A stretch of 32,414 nt of DNA from positions 1 through 32,414 of the forward strand of contig URSD01000029.1 of the NCBI GenBank assembly GCA_900550395.1, written 5' to 3'. Position numbers and translations under genes: made by a program. The notes below the pieces were generated by a model, which made no database searches, was not told the DNA's origin, and saw nothing but the letters and a program-made list of their open reading frames with translations. Of this stretch, positions 23,756 to 31,864 are shown one piece after another. Numbering within the stretch: position 1 is the first letter of the stretch; each line of letters starts with the position of its first letter. The stretch comes from an uncultured Porphyromonadaceae bacterium. GTDB taxonomy: Bacteria; Bacteroidota; Bacteroidia; Bacteroidales; Muribaculaceae.

Positions 23756-24916
23756 TTAATGCCAAGTGTTAAAGCGGGAAAGAGAGGCGAGTGCGGCCTG
23801 ATATTGCTGCTCGGCTTCGATGCGCGCCATCTCGGCCTCAAGAAAGAAATTCAGTTCCTGAATGTAGGTGAGGATGCTGATCTGGCCGCCGTTGAGCGAT
23901 TTTTCAAGCAGCACGGGATAGTCGGATGTGTCCAGGGCGTTGCGGTAGGCTTCCGTGCGCGCTTTCAGGCCCGGCAGAGTGCGCAGCAGTGTCTCGAGAG
24001 TCGCGTCGTGGTCGCTGTGGGCAGCTTCGCTTTGCATGCGTGCAGCCTCGGCCTCGGCACGTGCCGCCCTGAGGGCTTTCTTCGACCCCCAGGATGGGAG
24101 GGATATGCCGAAGCTTATGCCGTTGAAGTGGTTGCCGCCCTCGAACTGATGGCGATAGCCTATGGAGAATCCCGGCAGCAAGCTGCGTGCGGCTGCCCGG
24201 GCGCGGGCTTCGGCTGCCTCGGCTTCGGCCTCGGCTGCGCGTACGCCGGGCATGGCGTTCCAGTTCTGTACGGCCGCGTCGGTGTCGGTCGCGTCAGGAT
24301 AGGTCAGTCCGTCGGGCACTTCGGCGCGCAGCCCCATGGCGCGCAGCTGTCCGATGGTTTCGGCGCGGGCCTGTTCGGCCTGCTCAAGGCGGGTGCCTGC
24401 CTCGAGGGCTGCTATCTGAAGCTTGCGCAGGTCGAGTATGGTTGCCTGACCGTGGTCAAGAGCCCGCTGCGTGAGCTCTGTCTGCCGGCGCAGGTTGTCG
24501 GCGATGCGCCCCACGGTGGCGGCACGGCGTCGCGCCGCAATGAGGTCGATTAGAGTCAGACGTGCGGCGAGGGTGCGTTCGGCCAGTTCGGCGGACGCCA
24601 GCAGGTCGAATGCGTTGGCGGTTGCGCGCGATTCCGCACGCCGGGCGGCATATACGCCGGGCCAGTCGAAACTCTGGCTTACGCCTGCGCCCCAACGGTT
24701 GTCGCCGGCCGGTCCCCACAGGTATTCGCCTTCGGCTTCCGGACCGGGGAGGGTATTGGCGGCTTTTACGGCGGCGGCCGATGCGCGCAGGGAGGCCTCT
24801 CGAGCCTGCCATGCGGGGTCGGCGAGGACTATGGCCTGAGCCAGAGAGTCAAGCTGCGAGGCATAGGCGCCCGCGGGCAACGCTGCGAGGACAGATGCAA
24901 TTATTAAGGATTTCAT
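23756..24916 (-). CDS. CzcC-type outer-membrane efflux protein (TolC family)
   Basis: 386 aa. Signal peptide ~1-19; the rest is dominated by long Ala/Glu/Arg-rich helices arranged as two repeats, as in the outer-membrane factors of metal efflux pumps. Short for the family (usually 400-450 aa) but both helical halves are present. It forms the exit duct for the RND pump encoded just upstream. The ATG overlaps the pump gene stop (ATGA). Confidence 0.9.
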   Translation of the reverse strand: MKSLIIASVLAALPAGAYASQLDSLAQAIVLADPAWQAREASLRASAAAVKAANTLPGPEAEGEYLWGPAGDNRWGAGVSQSFDWPGVYAARRAESRATANAFDLLASAELAERTLAARLTLIDLIAARRRAATVGRIADNLRRQTELTQRALDHGQATILDLRKLQIAALEAGTRLEQAEQARAETIGQLRAMGLRAEVPDGLTYPDATDTDAAVQNWNAMPGVRAAEAEAEAAEARARAAARSLLPGFSIGYRHQFEGGNHFNGISFGISLPSWGSKKALRAARAEAEAARMQSEAAHSDHDATLETLLRTLPGLKARTEAYRNALDTSDYPVLLEKSLNGGQISILTYIQELNFFLEAEMARIEAEQQYQAALASLSRFNTWH

Positions 24917-27900
24917 TTCTTCTTGCGGTTTATGAATTTGTACAGCACCGGCACCACGTAGACGTTCAGGACGGTGGATGAAGTCAGGCCGCCGAGAATG
25001 ACAATAGCCAGCGGAGCCTGAATCTCATTGCCGGGAGCGTCGGCGTTGACGGCCAGCGGGATGAGCGCGAGCGCCGAGGTGAGGGCAGTCATGATGATGG
25101 GTAGGAGACGGTCGGACGATCCTGTGCGTACTCTCCGTTCCACATCGAGCCCTTCTTCCTCAAGACTGTTGTAGTGGCTTATAAGCAGCATGCCGTTGCG
25201 GGTGGTGATGCCCAGCAGGGATATAAAGCCTATGATGGCCGGTATGTTCAGTTCGGAGCCTGTGAACACGAGTATGAATATGGCGCCGATGAGGGCGAGG
25301 GGCATGTTGATGAGGATCACGAGTGACTGGCGTATGTCCCTGAATTCGCTGTAGAGCAGCATGAAGATAATCACGAGCGCCAGCAATGAGGTCCAAAGCA
25401 GCGTACGCGACGCGCGTTCCTCGTTCTCGAACTGACCGCCGTAGTCAATGGAGTAGCCTTGGGGCAGGGAAATGTTTTCGGCTACTTCGCGTTGCAGCTC
25501 CTCGACGGCCCCGCGGAGGTCGCGCCCCTCGACGTTGGCGCTGACGATTATGCGCCGCTGCACGTTCTCGCGGTTGACCGAGCCCGGGCCGCTGGAGGAG
25601 GTGACTTCCGCGACACTGCCGAGAGGTACGCGGCCGGCAGGAGTGTCGATCATAAGGTCGGCGATGGTCTGTAGGTCGGAACGGTAGCTCGGGTCGAGCA
25701 CAACGACGACATCGAAAGGCACGCCTCCGTCGTACACCTGGGAAACGACAGTGCCTCCGAGGGCGGTTTCGATGATACGGCGCAGGTCGGGCATACGCAG
25801 TCCCATGCGTGCCATCATCTCGCGCCGCGGGCGTATCGTGAGTTCGGGACGCTCCACGAGCTGCTCCACGTTGACGTCGACTATGCCGGGCACTTTATGC
25901 GCTATGGACTTGAGTTGCGTCCCGAGGCGGTGGAGCCTCTGGAGGTCATCGCCGAAAATCTTTACGGCTATCTGCGCTTTCGCACCGCTTAGCATGGCGT
26001 CGATACGGTGGCTGATGGGCTGTCCTATCTCTACGTTGACACCGGGTAACCGGCCGAGTTTCTCGCGCAGTTCTTTCGCAACCTCTCCTCTTGTGCGGTT
26101 GCTGTTCTCAAGGGAGTAAGGCGCCTCAATCTCGCTGGCGTTCACTCCCATGCTGTGTTCGTCGAGCTCGGCGCGGCCTGTCTTTCGCGCTACGGTGAGT
26201 ATCTCCGGCACATCAAGAATGATTTTCTCAGCCTCGCGGCCTATGCGATCGCTCTCCTCAAGGGTGATTCCCGGAAGGGCGGCGATGTTGATAGTGAAGG
26301 AGCCTTCGTTGAACGACGGCAGGAAACTGCGTCCGAGCGTGGTGGACAATGCCAGGGCCACAAGGAATAATCCGGCGGTGCAGCCGCATACCACCCGCGG
26401 GTGCCTGAGTGCGCCTTCGAGCGAACGTGCGTAGACGCGACGGAGCCACGCGGCCGTAGCGGGCTCTTTTGTGAGCTCCGAGTTTTGCTTCTGACTGCCG
26501 AGCAGGTAGGCGCAAAGCACGGGAGTGAGGGTGAGCGCTACTACGGTGGATGCGGCCAGCGCCACTATAAATGCGACTCCGAGTGGTATGAGCATGCGCC
26601 CTTCAATGCCGCTTAGGAAGAACAGCGGCAGGAAGGCGGCCACTATTATCAGCGTGGAGTTCAGAATGGGCATGCGCACCTCGGCCGATGCGTGGAATAC
26701 CACATCGATTACGCTGCGCCGCCTGTCGGGAGGGAGCGCCCGGTTCTCGCGCAGCCGTTTGTACACATTTTCCACGTCCACGATGGCGTCGTCGACGAGC
26801 GAGCCGATGGCTATCGCTATGCCGCCGAGGCTCATGGTGTTTATGCCGAATCCCAGAAGGTGAAGCACGAGCACCGACACAATTATCGACATGGGGATGG
26901 CTACAAGGCTGACAAGCGTTGTGCGCAGGTTCATTAGGAAGAAGAACAGCACCACTATGACGAAGAAGGCGCCTTCGAGCAGGGCACTCTGGAGGTTGCT
27001 TATCGCCCTGGTTATGAAATCGGACTGCCGGAAGATGTCGGTGCTGACCGTTATGTCGGCCGGCAGGGTGGGGCGCATGGCCACGAGCGCTGCGTCGATG
27101 CGGTCGGTGAGCTCGAGAGTGCTTTCGTCGGGCTGTTTTGCGACGGTGATGATGACCGAAGGCTTTGTACGCACGGAGGCGGCGCCGAAACGCGGCTGCG
27201 CACCGCCCACGACCACCCGGGCGACGTCGCCGAGGGTGACGATGCCGCGTTCGTCGGCTCTCACGACGGCTTTTGCAAGTTCGTCGGTGTCGGCAGTGCG
27301 CAGCTCTCCTTTAATAATATATTCGTTGCCGAAGTCGTTGACGATGCCTCCCGAGGCGTTGTCGTTCATGCTTTCTGCCGCTTCTGTCACTTCTGCCAGA
27401 GTCACGCCCATAGCGGCCATACGCTCCGGAAGCAGCTGGATGCGGTATTCGCGCATGTCGCCGCCTATGACGCTGACCTGGCTAACGCCGCCCATGGCGA
27501 GAAGCCGTGGACGGATTACTTTTTCCGCAATGGTGCGGAGGTCCTGAAGCGACGTGCTGTCGGCGGTAAGTCCTACAATCATCATTTCGCCGAGAATGGA
27601 GGACCGCGGGCCGAGCACCGGCGAGGACACTCCGGCCGGCAGGGCTTCGGCTACTGCGCTGAGGCGCTCGGTCACAATCTGTCGGGCCTGGTAGATGTCG
27701 GTCTTCCAGTCAAATTCCACCCAGACTACAGAAAAACCCGGACTGGAGGTGGAGCGCACGCGGCGCACGCCGGAGGCGCCGTTGACGGCGGTTTCTATGG
27801 GGTAAGTCACCATCATCTCCACCTCTTCGGGCGCGTAGCCCGGTGCTTCGGTCATCACTACGACGGTGGGCGCGTTCAGGTCGGGGAAAATATCGATGTC

Positions 27901-28002
27901 GGTGCGCAACAGGGCTATTGTGCCGCCAATGAGGATGGCAAGCGCCAGCACCAGGACAATGAGGCGGTTGTGCAGCGACCAGTGTATAATCTTGTTCAGC
28001 AT
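24913..28002 (-). CDS. heavy-metal efflux RND transporter (CzcA/CusA type)
   Basis: 1029 aa, full length, 12 transmembrane helices with two large periplasmic loops. N-terminus MLNKIIHWSLHNRLIV, then DIDIFPDLNAPTVVV. The proton-relay helix reads IAIGSLVDDAIVDVENVYKRL, the heavy-metal subfamily pattern with paired acids. Exports metal cations from the periplasm using the proton gradient. Metal choice cannot be read with confidence: the CusA three-methionine site is not evident, while the partner's His clusters favour Zn, Co, Ni or Cd. Follows the adaptor gene by 17 bp. Confidence 0.93.
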   Translation of the reverse strand: MLNKIIHWSLHNRLIVLVLALAILIGGTIALLRTDIDIFPDLNAPTVVVMTEAPGYAPEEVEMMVTYPIETAVNGASGVRRVRSTSSPGFSVVWVEFDWKTDIYQARQIVTERLSAVAEALPAGVSSPVLGPRSSILGEMMIVGLTADSTSLQDLRTIAEKVIRPRLLAMGGVSQVSVIGGDMREYRIQLLPERMAAMGVTLAEVTEAAESMNDNASGGIVNDFGNEYIIKGELRTADTDELAKAVVRADERGIVTLGDVARVVVGGAQPRFGAASVRTKPSVIITVAKQPDESTLELTDRIDAALVAMRPTLPADITVSTDIFRQSDFITRAISNLQSALLEGAFFVIVVLFFFLMNLRTTLVSLVAIPMSIIVSVLVLHLLGFGINTMSLGGIAIAIGSLVDDAIVDVENVYKRLRENRALPPDRRRSVIDVVFHASAEVRMPILNSTLIIVAAFLPLFFLSGIEGRMLIPLGVAFIVALAASTVVALTLTPVLCAYLLGSQKQNSELTKEPATAAWLRRVYARSLEGALRHPRVVCGCTAGLFLVALALSTTLGRSFLPSFNEGSFTINIAALPGITLEESDRIGREAEKIILDVPEILTVARKTGRAELDEHSMGVNASEIEAPYSLENSNRTRGEVAKELREKLGRLPGVNVEIGQPISHRIDAMLSGAKAQIAVKIFGDDLQRLHRLGTQLKSIAHKVPGIVDVNVEQLVERPELTIRPRREMMARMGLRMPDLRRIIETALGGTVVSQVYDGGVPFDVVVVLDPSYRSDLQTIADLMIDTPAGRVPLGSVAEVTSSSGPGSVNRENVQRRIIVSANVEGRDLRGAVEELQREVAENISLPQGYSIDYGGQFENEERASRTLLWTSLLALVIIFMLLYSEFRDIRQSLVILINMPLALIGAIFILVFTGSELNIPAIIGFISLLGITTRNGMLLISHYNSLEEEGLDVERRVRTGSSDRLLPIIMTALTSALALIPLAVNADAPGNEIQAPLAIVILGGLTSSTVLNVYVVPVLYKFINRKKK

Positions 28003-28019
28003 GGTGTGCGGACCGGGAA

Positions 28020-29168
28020 TTAGTGGTTGTGGGAATGTCCTTCAGGCACAACGCCGGACGTCTCGGCAAGGCGCACTGTAGTGGCTCCTTCGGTGACGAC
28101 CGCTTCGCCTCCTTTCAGTCCCGAACGGATTGCAACCCGCACGCCGTCGCTTTCGCCGAGTTCGACCGGAACTTTCATATAGCACTCCTCGTCGAGGCGT
28201 ACATATACGTAATGGTTGCCCTGCTGTTCCGTGACGGCCGAACGGGGTACGCTCAGTACGGAAGCCGTTCCGGAGGCGGATGTGAGCCAGGCGTCGACCG
28301 TAGAACCCGGAGCGAGGGAACCGTCGTTGTCGAACTCGTAGTAAACAGGCACGTAGCCCGGCATGGATGCGGGCATTGCCGGCGCCGAGGCCACGCGGTG
28401 GCCCTTGAGGCTTATGACCTGTTCGGAGCCGGGGATGCGCACGTTGACGCCATCGACGGCACCGAGCCGGGCGCGCAGCCGTTCGGGCGCATCGACACGG
28501 AGCACCAGCCGCTTTGCCGCTGAAACTGTGGCTATAGGCTCGCCGATGCCTACATACTGTCCTTGCGCTACGTTAAGGGTGGTGATGTTGCCGGCTATGG
28601 GTGTGGTGGCGCGTCCGCCGTCGGCGCGTGAGCTGTAGGCGGCCCGTGCGGCATCGTAGGCGGCCCGCGCCGAGTTGTAGACGTCGTCCGTGACAAGGCG
28701 CTCCTTATGCAGGGGCTCGAGGCGTTCCAGCTCGCGGCGTGCCGCGTCAAGGGCGGCACGGGCTGCGGCGTTGGTGTCGCCTCCGGCAGTGGCTGCGGCG
28801 TTGATGGTGGCGACAGTGGCTCCGGCGTTCAGATGCGCTCCGGGTACAATTCCGGACGCAAAACGCACGGTGCCGGCAACCGGAGCCACCACTACTGCCG
28901 CGCCGTCGGCGGCATCAAGCACGACGCCGGTGGCCCGCAGAGAGCTTACCATAGGAGCCGGCCGCAGGGTGTCGACGCGTACTCCGAATCGCTCGGCCAT
29001 GTCGTGGTGAAGCACAATCTCGTCGCCGTTTTTGTTTTCTGCTTCAGCTTCCGTCTCGCCACCGCCGTGGTTATGATGGTGGTTGAGCTCGTCGTCGGCC
29101 GCATCGTGCCTGTGGCATGCTCCGAGTAACAGCGGAGCGCATGCAAGCAGGGCAAATATTTTGTTCAT
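28020..29168 (-). CDS. CzcB-type periplasmic adaptor lipoprotein, His-rich at both ends
   Basis: 382 aa. Lipobox LGAC (C18) is followed at once by a His/Asp cluster (HRHDAADDELNHHHNH) and the protein ends GHSHNH, so both ends can bind metal. Between them are the lipoyl/biotinyl-like halves (VVVAPVAGTVRF; TTPIAGNITTLNVAQGQYVGIG), an Ala-rich hairpin (about 135-180) and the beta-barrel. It bridges the RND pump and the outer-membrane duct and may hand metal to the pump. First gene of the three-gene operon. Confidence 0.93.
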   Translation of the reverse strand: MNKIFALLACAPLLLGACHRHDAADDELNHHHNHGGGETEAEAENKNGDEIVLHHDMAERFGVRVDTLRPAPMVSSLRATGVVLDAADGAAVVVAPVAGTVRFASGIVPGAHLNAGATVATINAAATAGGDTNAAARAALDAARRELERLEPLHKERLVTDDVYNSARAAYDAARAAYSSRADGGRATTPIAGNITTLNVAQGQYVGIGEPIATVSAAKRLVLRVDAPERLRARLGAVDGVNVRIPGSEQVISLKGHRVASAPAMPASMPGYVPVYYEFDNDGSLAPGSTVDAWLTSASGTASVLSVPRSAVTEQQGNHYVYVRLDEECYMKVPVELGESDGVRVAIRSGLKGGEAVVTEGATTVRLAETSGVVPEGHSHNH

Positions 29169-29196
29169 CTGTCAGTATGGTTTTTGGTTTTGATTG

Positions 29197-29234
29197 CAAA
29201 GATACTTATTTCGGCGTGCAACCCGATTGCAATC
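29197..29234 (-). promoter_or_regulatory. efflux operon promoter with candidate operator
   Basis: TATCTTTG (29204-29197) is the -7 box, 28 nt before the ATG. The -33 position lacks TTG and instead holds the 10-bp palindrome GATTGCAATC (29225-29234); GATTGCAA also occurs at 29192-29199 over the -7 box, 33 bp away. A regulator binding these sites is inferred; no regulator gene is adjacent. Confidence 0.5.
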
Positions 29235-29500
29235 ATCAGACCGAATGCCGTGTCAATCCGTAACTGCCGAAAATTTATAAAAATGATGTAAAAATGATTA
29301 AAAATATATGTTTAATAACATGTTTATAAAGAATATTTGCATAACATGTAATAATTATCCATTGTCAAAGTGAAACTATTTGAGTATATTTTGTGGTGCT
29401 TTTAAAATTGTAAGTGCAAAAGCGTTTCATCTTGCCAATCTGTAAGGACGTTTTGTTTTAGCGGTGCTCTGCGATGCCGGGATTCGGCTATATACGTGAG
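29235..29500. other. AT-rich gap, no gene seen
   Basis: Very AT-rich sequence with short repeats: AAAAATGAT twice near 29280-29298 and ATAACATGT at 29315-29323 and 29341-29349. I find no convincing reading frame, tRNA or riboswitch. It marks the change from GC-rich to AT-richer DNA. Confidence 0.6.
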
Positions 29501-29532
29501 TTTGGAGAATAAAAATATTTTAGTTAATTTTG
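29501..29532 (+). promoter_or_regulatory. consensus promoter in the AT-rich gap
   Basis: TTTG (29501-29504), 20 bp, TAATTTTG (29525-29532). Full consensus with no annotated gene behind it until the PepSY-like gene 260 bp downstream, beyond a strong terminator. Confidence 0.7.
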
Positions 29533-29536
29533 CAGT

Positions 29537-29667
29537 GGGAAATAAAAAATGTCTGCAATAAAGATTGCTTTCTTTTCATGAGTAATATGGAATAGACACT
29601 TAATTGATAGCACACAGATGTGTGTCAGACAAGAGGGATTCGTGAGAACCCCTCTTGTCTGCTTTTA
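29537..29667 (+). ncRNA. candidate ~130-nt small RNA (or stub of a lost gene)
   Basis: Bounded by the consensus promoter at 29501-29532 and the terminator hairpin at 29626-29661. Inside, CACAC-AGAT-GTGTG can fold (29611-29624), and TGTCT (29550-29554) could pair with AGACA near 29594. A 10-codon frame, MSAIKIAFFS, starts at 29549 and stops at 29581; its end resembles the KIAFFS start of D-lactate dehydrogenases (LdhA), so the unit could be a deleted ldhA. I recognise no known RNA family. The start is inferred from the -7 box. Confidence 0.4.
29626..29666 (+). terminator. strong hairpin with T run
   Basis: CAGACAAGAGGG (29626-29637) and CCCTCTTGTCTG (29650-29661) form a perfect 12-bp stem with a 12-base loop, followed by CTTTTA. 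Intrinsic terminator on the plus strand. Confidence 0.8.
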
Positions 29668-29691
29668 GGGGTATGAAATGATATTTAACCA

Positions 29692-29711
29692 AACATCCGG
29701 GATGTTGTTTT
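29692..29711 (+). terminator. short palindrome with T run
   Basis: AACATCC-G-GGATGTT (29692-29706) followed by GTTTT. A weak second terminator, or an operator in front of the PepSY-like gene. Confidence 0.4.
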
Positions 29712-29791
29712 AATCAATCGTAAAAATGAGGCATCCGTCAAACATATGGCCTGTTTTTTCGTTCTATGTCAGAATCATTATTATAAAGCAT

Positions 29792-30310
29792 ATGTATAGA
29801 AGATTAGTTTTTATGGTAGCCATGCTGTTCGGCGTGATGTGTGCATATGCGGCACTTCCATTTGATAAATACAGCATTGACCGCAAGGATTTACCCGAAG
29901 CTGCGCGGGAGATGCTTGACGAGCATTTTCCGAAAGCCAAGGTCAGCATGATAAAGGTCGACCGTCATCTGCTCAAGAGAACAGACTATGACGTCAAGCT
30001 CACCAACGGTACGAAAATCGAATTCAGCAGCAAGGGTAGGTGGACCCATGTTGACTGCAAGAAAAAGAGTGTGCCGGAATCGCTGTTGCCCAAGGCCATA
30101 CGAGGCAATGTCGCAAAGAAATATCCCGGTGAAAAGATTGTGCGGATAAGTCGCTCCTCGCTCTATTATACAATAGGTCTTGCAAACGGCAAGGACCTTA
30201 AATATGACCGTCTGGGTATTTTTCAGGGGGAGCTGACTCCCCGGGAGGCTGAAGCATTCGAGGCGGAAGCGCTTGCCGAGGCCGACAGCATCGGAACGGA
30301 CAAGCCGTGA
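29792..30310 (+). CDS. PepSY-like (DUF2874) periplasmic protein
   Basis: 172 aa. Signal peptide 1-20 (ends AYA|ALP). The mature part has two repeats of the DUF2874 pattern: LPEAAREMLDEHFP...YDVKLTNGTKIEFSSKGRWTHVDC, then PESLLPKAIRGNVAKKYPGEKIVRI...YTIGLANGKDLKYDRLG. These fold like beta-lactamase-inhibitor proteins; their roles in Bacteroidales are mostly unknown. A short acidic Glu/Ala tail ends the protein. ATG 29792 opens the signal peptide; 29726 would add an unlikely N-terminus. It is convergent with the tail-tube gene, five bases apart. Confidence 0.88.
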   Translation: MYRRLVFMVAMLFGVMCAYAALPFDKYSIDRKDLPEAAREMLDEHFPKAKVSMIKVDRHLLKRTDYDVKLTNGTKIEFSSKGRWTHVDCKKKSVPESLLPKAIRGNVAKKYPGEKIVRISRSSLYYTIGLANGKDLKYDRLGIFQGELTPREAEAFEAEALAEADSIGTDKP

Positions 30311-30315
30311 TCCGA

Positions 30316-30747
30316 TTAATGAATGTCTTTGGACGAAAATACGAGGAACCCGATTATAACACGTGAATCCCCGGCGAAGTGTATCTGCGAGGCGGATATA
30401 GGGTATGCGTCGTTTAGAACCCATTGGCGTACTACCTGTCCGTCTTTGTCAAGAAGTTGAATTGTCACGGTCTCGGGCCTGATGATTTCTTCTTTGTAGA
30501 GCTTGCTCCAATCATCTATTTTTTTGAATTGATCTCCCGTACATTCTGCTTCTTTTAGTGTCACTTCTTTTTTGTTTTTGAGAGATCTGTGAGCTTTGAC
30601 TATGAATTTAGACGCAATGTTGTTTACATATGTAATTTCTTCGTCGCTATCGAGTCCTGAAATCTCACTGCACGGGATTTGCCCGATGCCGGGTATTTCT
30701 GCTTTGAAATAGAATTCAGGCATTTGTTGCCTACTATTGTCTGTCAT
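30316..30747 (-). CDS. orphan contractile-tail tube protein-like (T4 gp19 family)
   Basis: 143 aa. The sequence follows the gp19 tail-tube pattern: an N-terminal strand MPEFYFKAEIPGIG, then CSEISGLDSDEEITYV, LKNKKEVTLKEAECTGD, and the characteristic RPETVTIQLLDKDGQVVRQWVLNDAYPISAS near 95-125. In phages and extracellular contractile injection systems this subunit stacks into the inner tube. No sheath, baseplate, spike or ATPase gene is in the window, so it is an orphan, possibly repurposed or an isolated remnant. Base composition is AT-richer than the core genes. It lies 53 bp after hxlR on the same strand and may share its transcript. Start 30747 is uncertain; 30723 (MPEFYF) is possible. Confidence 0.65.
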   Translation of the reverse strand: MTDNSRQQMPEFYFKAEIPGIGQIPCSEISGLDSDEEITYVNNIASKFIVKAHRSLKNKKEVTLKEAECTGDQFKKIDDWSKLYKEEIIRPETVTIQLLDKDGQVVRQWVLNDAYPISASQIHFAGDSRVIIGFLVFSSKDIH

Positions 30748-30800
30748 GGTTGTTATAGGTTTTGAATGATAAATGTTTTTGTTTGGAGATAGCGTAGATG

Positions 30801-31172
30801 TCACATCGGTTGCCCGTAAGCTCTGCGGTGGTCCATTACTCTTTTCATGTTGGTCTGCGCCCACTCGGTAAGTTGCTGAATCAGCGGAAGAAGTGATTTG
30901 CCGACCTCGGTAAGCCGGTATTCGACTTTAGGCGGTACAACGGCATACACCTTCCGGTCTATAAAGCCGTCGGCCTCCAGCGTACGCAGTGTGGATGAAA
31001 GCACTCTCGATGACACATCGGGAATCAGGCGGCTGAGTTCGTTGAATCTTACAACCCCCTGCTCGCCTATGATAAGCACAGTAAGGAGAGCCCACTTGTT
31101 GCCGAAACGGGCTATGACGTTTCTGACGGGACACATCTCTATGATGGAACCTGTTTCCTTTTTCTTTTTCAT
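30801..31172 (-). CDS. HxlR family transcriptional regulator
   Basis: 123 aa winged-helix regulator. CPVRNVIARFGNKWALLTVLII (from C14) is the family signature; RFNELSRLIPDVSSRVLSSTLRTLEADGFI is the recognition region. Relatives such as YodB sense quinones and other electrophiles through a cysteine at this N-terminal position. It is divergent from a SnoaL-like and a cupin gene, which it probably controls from the shared 231-bp region. Confidence 0.92.
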   Translation of the reverse strand: MKKKKETGSIIEMCPVRNVIARFGNKWALLTVLIIGEQGVVRFNELSRLIPDVSSRVLSSTLRTLEADGFIDRKVYAVVPPKVEYRLTEVGKSLLPLIQQLTEWAQTNMKRVMDHRRAYGQPM

Positions 31173-31197
31173 ATATCGGGGTGCTTACTTTTATTTG

Positions 31198-31205
31198 CAA
31201 AGTTA
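31198..31205 (-). promoter_or_regulatory. -7 box of the hxlR promoter
   Basis: TAACTTTG (31205-31198), 25 nt before the ATG; no TTG at the -33 spacing, so it may be weak or autoregulated. Confidence 0.5.
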
Positions 31206-31317
31206 GTAATTTGTTTTGATATACCATCGAAAAATTCACCATACATTTATTTGACTGGAAAAAACAGTTGTCCATGAAAATTTTATCTCTCTGATAATCA
31301 GCAAAACCGATAAAAAG

Positions 31318-31375
31318 GTTACTATGGGTTAAAAATGTAACTTCTTGACAGTTAGGTGCTATTGCTGTAACTTTG
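31318..31375 (+). promoter_or_regulatory. promoter of the SnoaL-cupin operon with candidate HxlR sites
   Basis: TTG (31345-31347), 20 bp, TAACTTTG (31368-31375). GTTAC at 31318-31322, GTAAC at 31337-31341 and GTAAC at 31367-31371 surround the promoter; the last two are 30 bp apart, each within TGTAACTT, and the third overlaps the -7 box. Promoter is firm; the operator reading is inferred. Confidence 0.65.
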
Positions 31376-31403
31376 CAGTCGGAAAACAATAAAGGAAAAC
31401 TAT

Positions 31404-31832
31404 ATGGAAAGTAAAAAACTCAATCTTGAAATTATGGACAAGTTCATCCGCTTCATAAACACGGGTGACCTTGAATTCGGCAAATCCATCATCTCACCGG
31501 ATGTTGTGTTCTATGCACCGACATCTCCCGAACCCATGCACGGTTTTCAGGGCTATACCGCGGTTCTTGATATGATGCGCGGTGCCATGCCGGATGTCAG
31601 CTGGAAAGCAGAGGAATTTATCGCTGACGACAGCAAAGTGATGGTACGCTTCACGATGACAGGCACACAGACAAATCCGTTTATGGGTATGCCTGCAAGT
31701 GGGAAAAGGGTATGTGTAACAGCCATGAACATCTATGAGTTCAAGGGCGGTAAGATTATCCGTGAGCACGGACTGCCGGATATCTTCTCAATGCTCATTC
31801 GATTAGGTGCTATCCCTGCACTACAGAATTAA
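31404..31832 (+). CDS. SnoaL-like / ester cyclase family protein
   Basis: 142 aa, a single cone-shaped alpha+beta domain of the NTF2/SnoaL type: MDKFIRFINTGDLEFGKSIISPDVVFYAP, then PMHGFQGYTAVLDMMRGAMPDVSW, VMVRFTMTGTQTNPFMGMPASGKRV and EFKGGKIIREHGLPD. Members include polyketide cyclases and many proteins of unknown substrate; here, under an HxlR regulator, a role with reactive small molecules is plausible but inferred. The cupin gene follows after 32 bp. Confidence 0.88.
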   Translation: MESKKLNLEIMDKFIRFINTGDLEFGKSIISPDVVFYAPTSPEPMHGFQGYTAVLDMMRGAMPDVSWKAEEFIADDSKVMVRFTMTGTQTNPFMGMPASGKRVCVTAMNIYEFKGGKIIREHGLPDIFSMLIRLGAIPALQN

Positions 31833-31864
31833 TATCAAACTAACATCTTAACGACATCTCAGAT

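Noticed and set aside
24913..29168. Copper/silver (Cus) specificity for the RND pump
   Set aside because: The CusA methionine triad is not evident and the adaptor is His-rich rather than Met-rich, so the metal is left open.
29726..29791. Earlier start for the PepSY-like protein
   Set aside because: The added 22 residues do not fit a signal peptide, while the methionine at 29792 begins a normal one.
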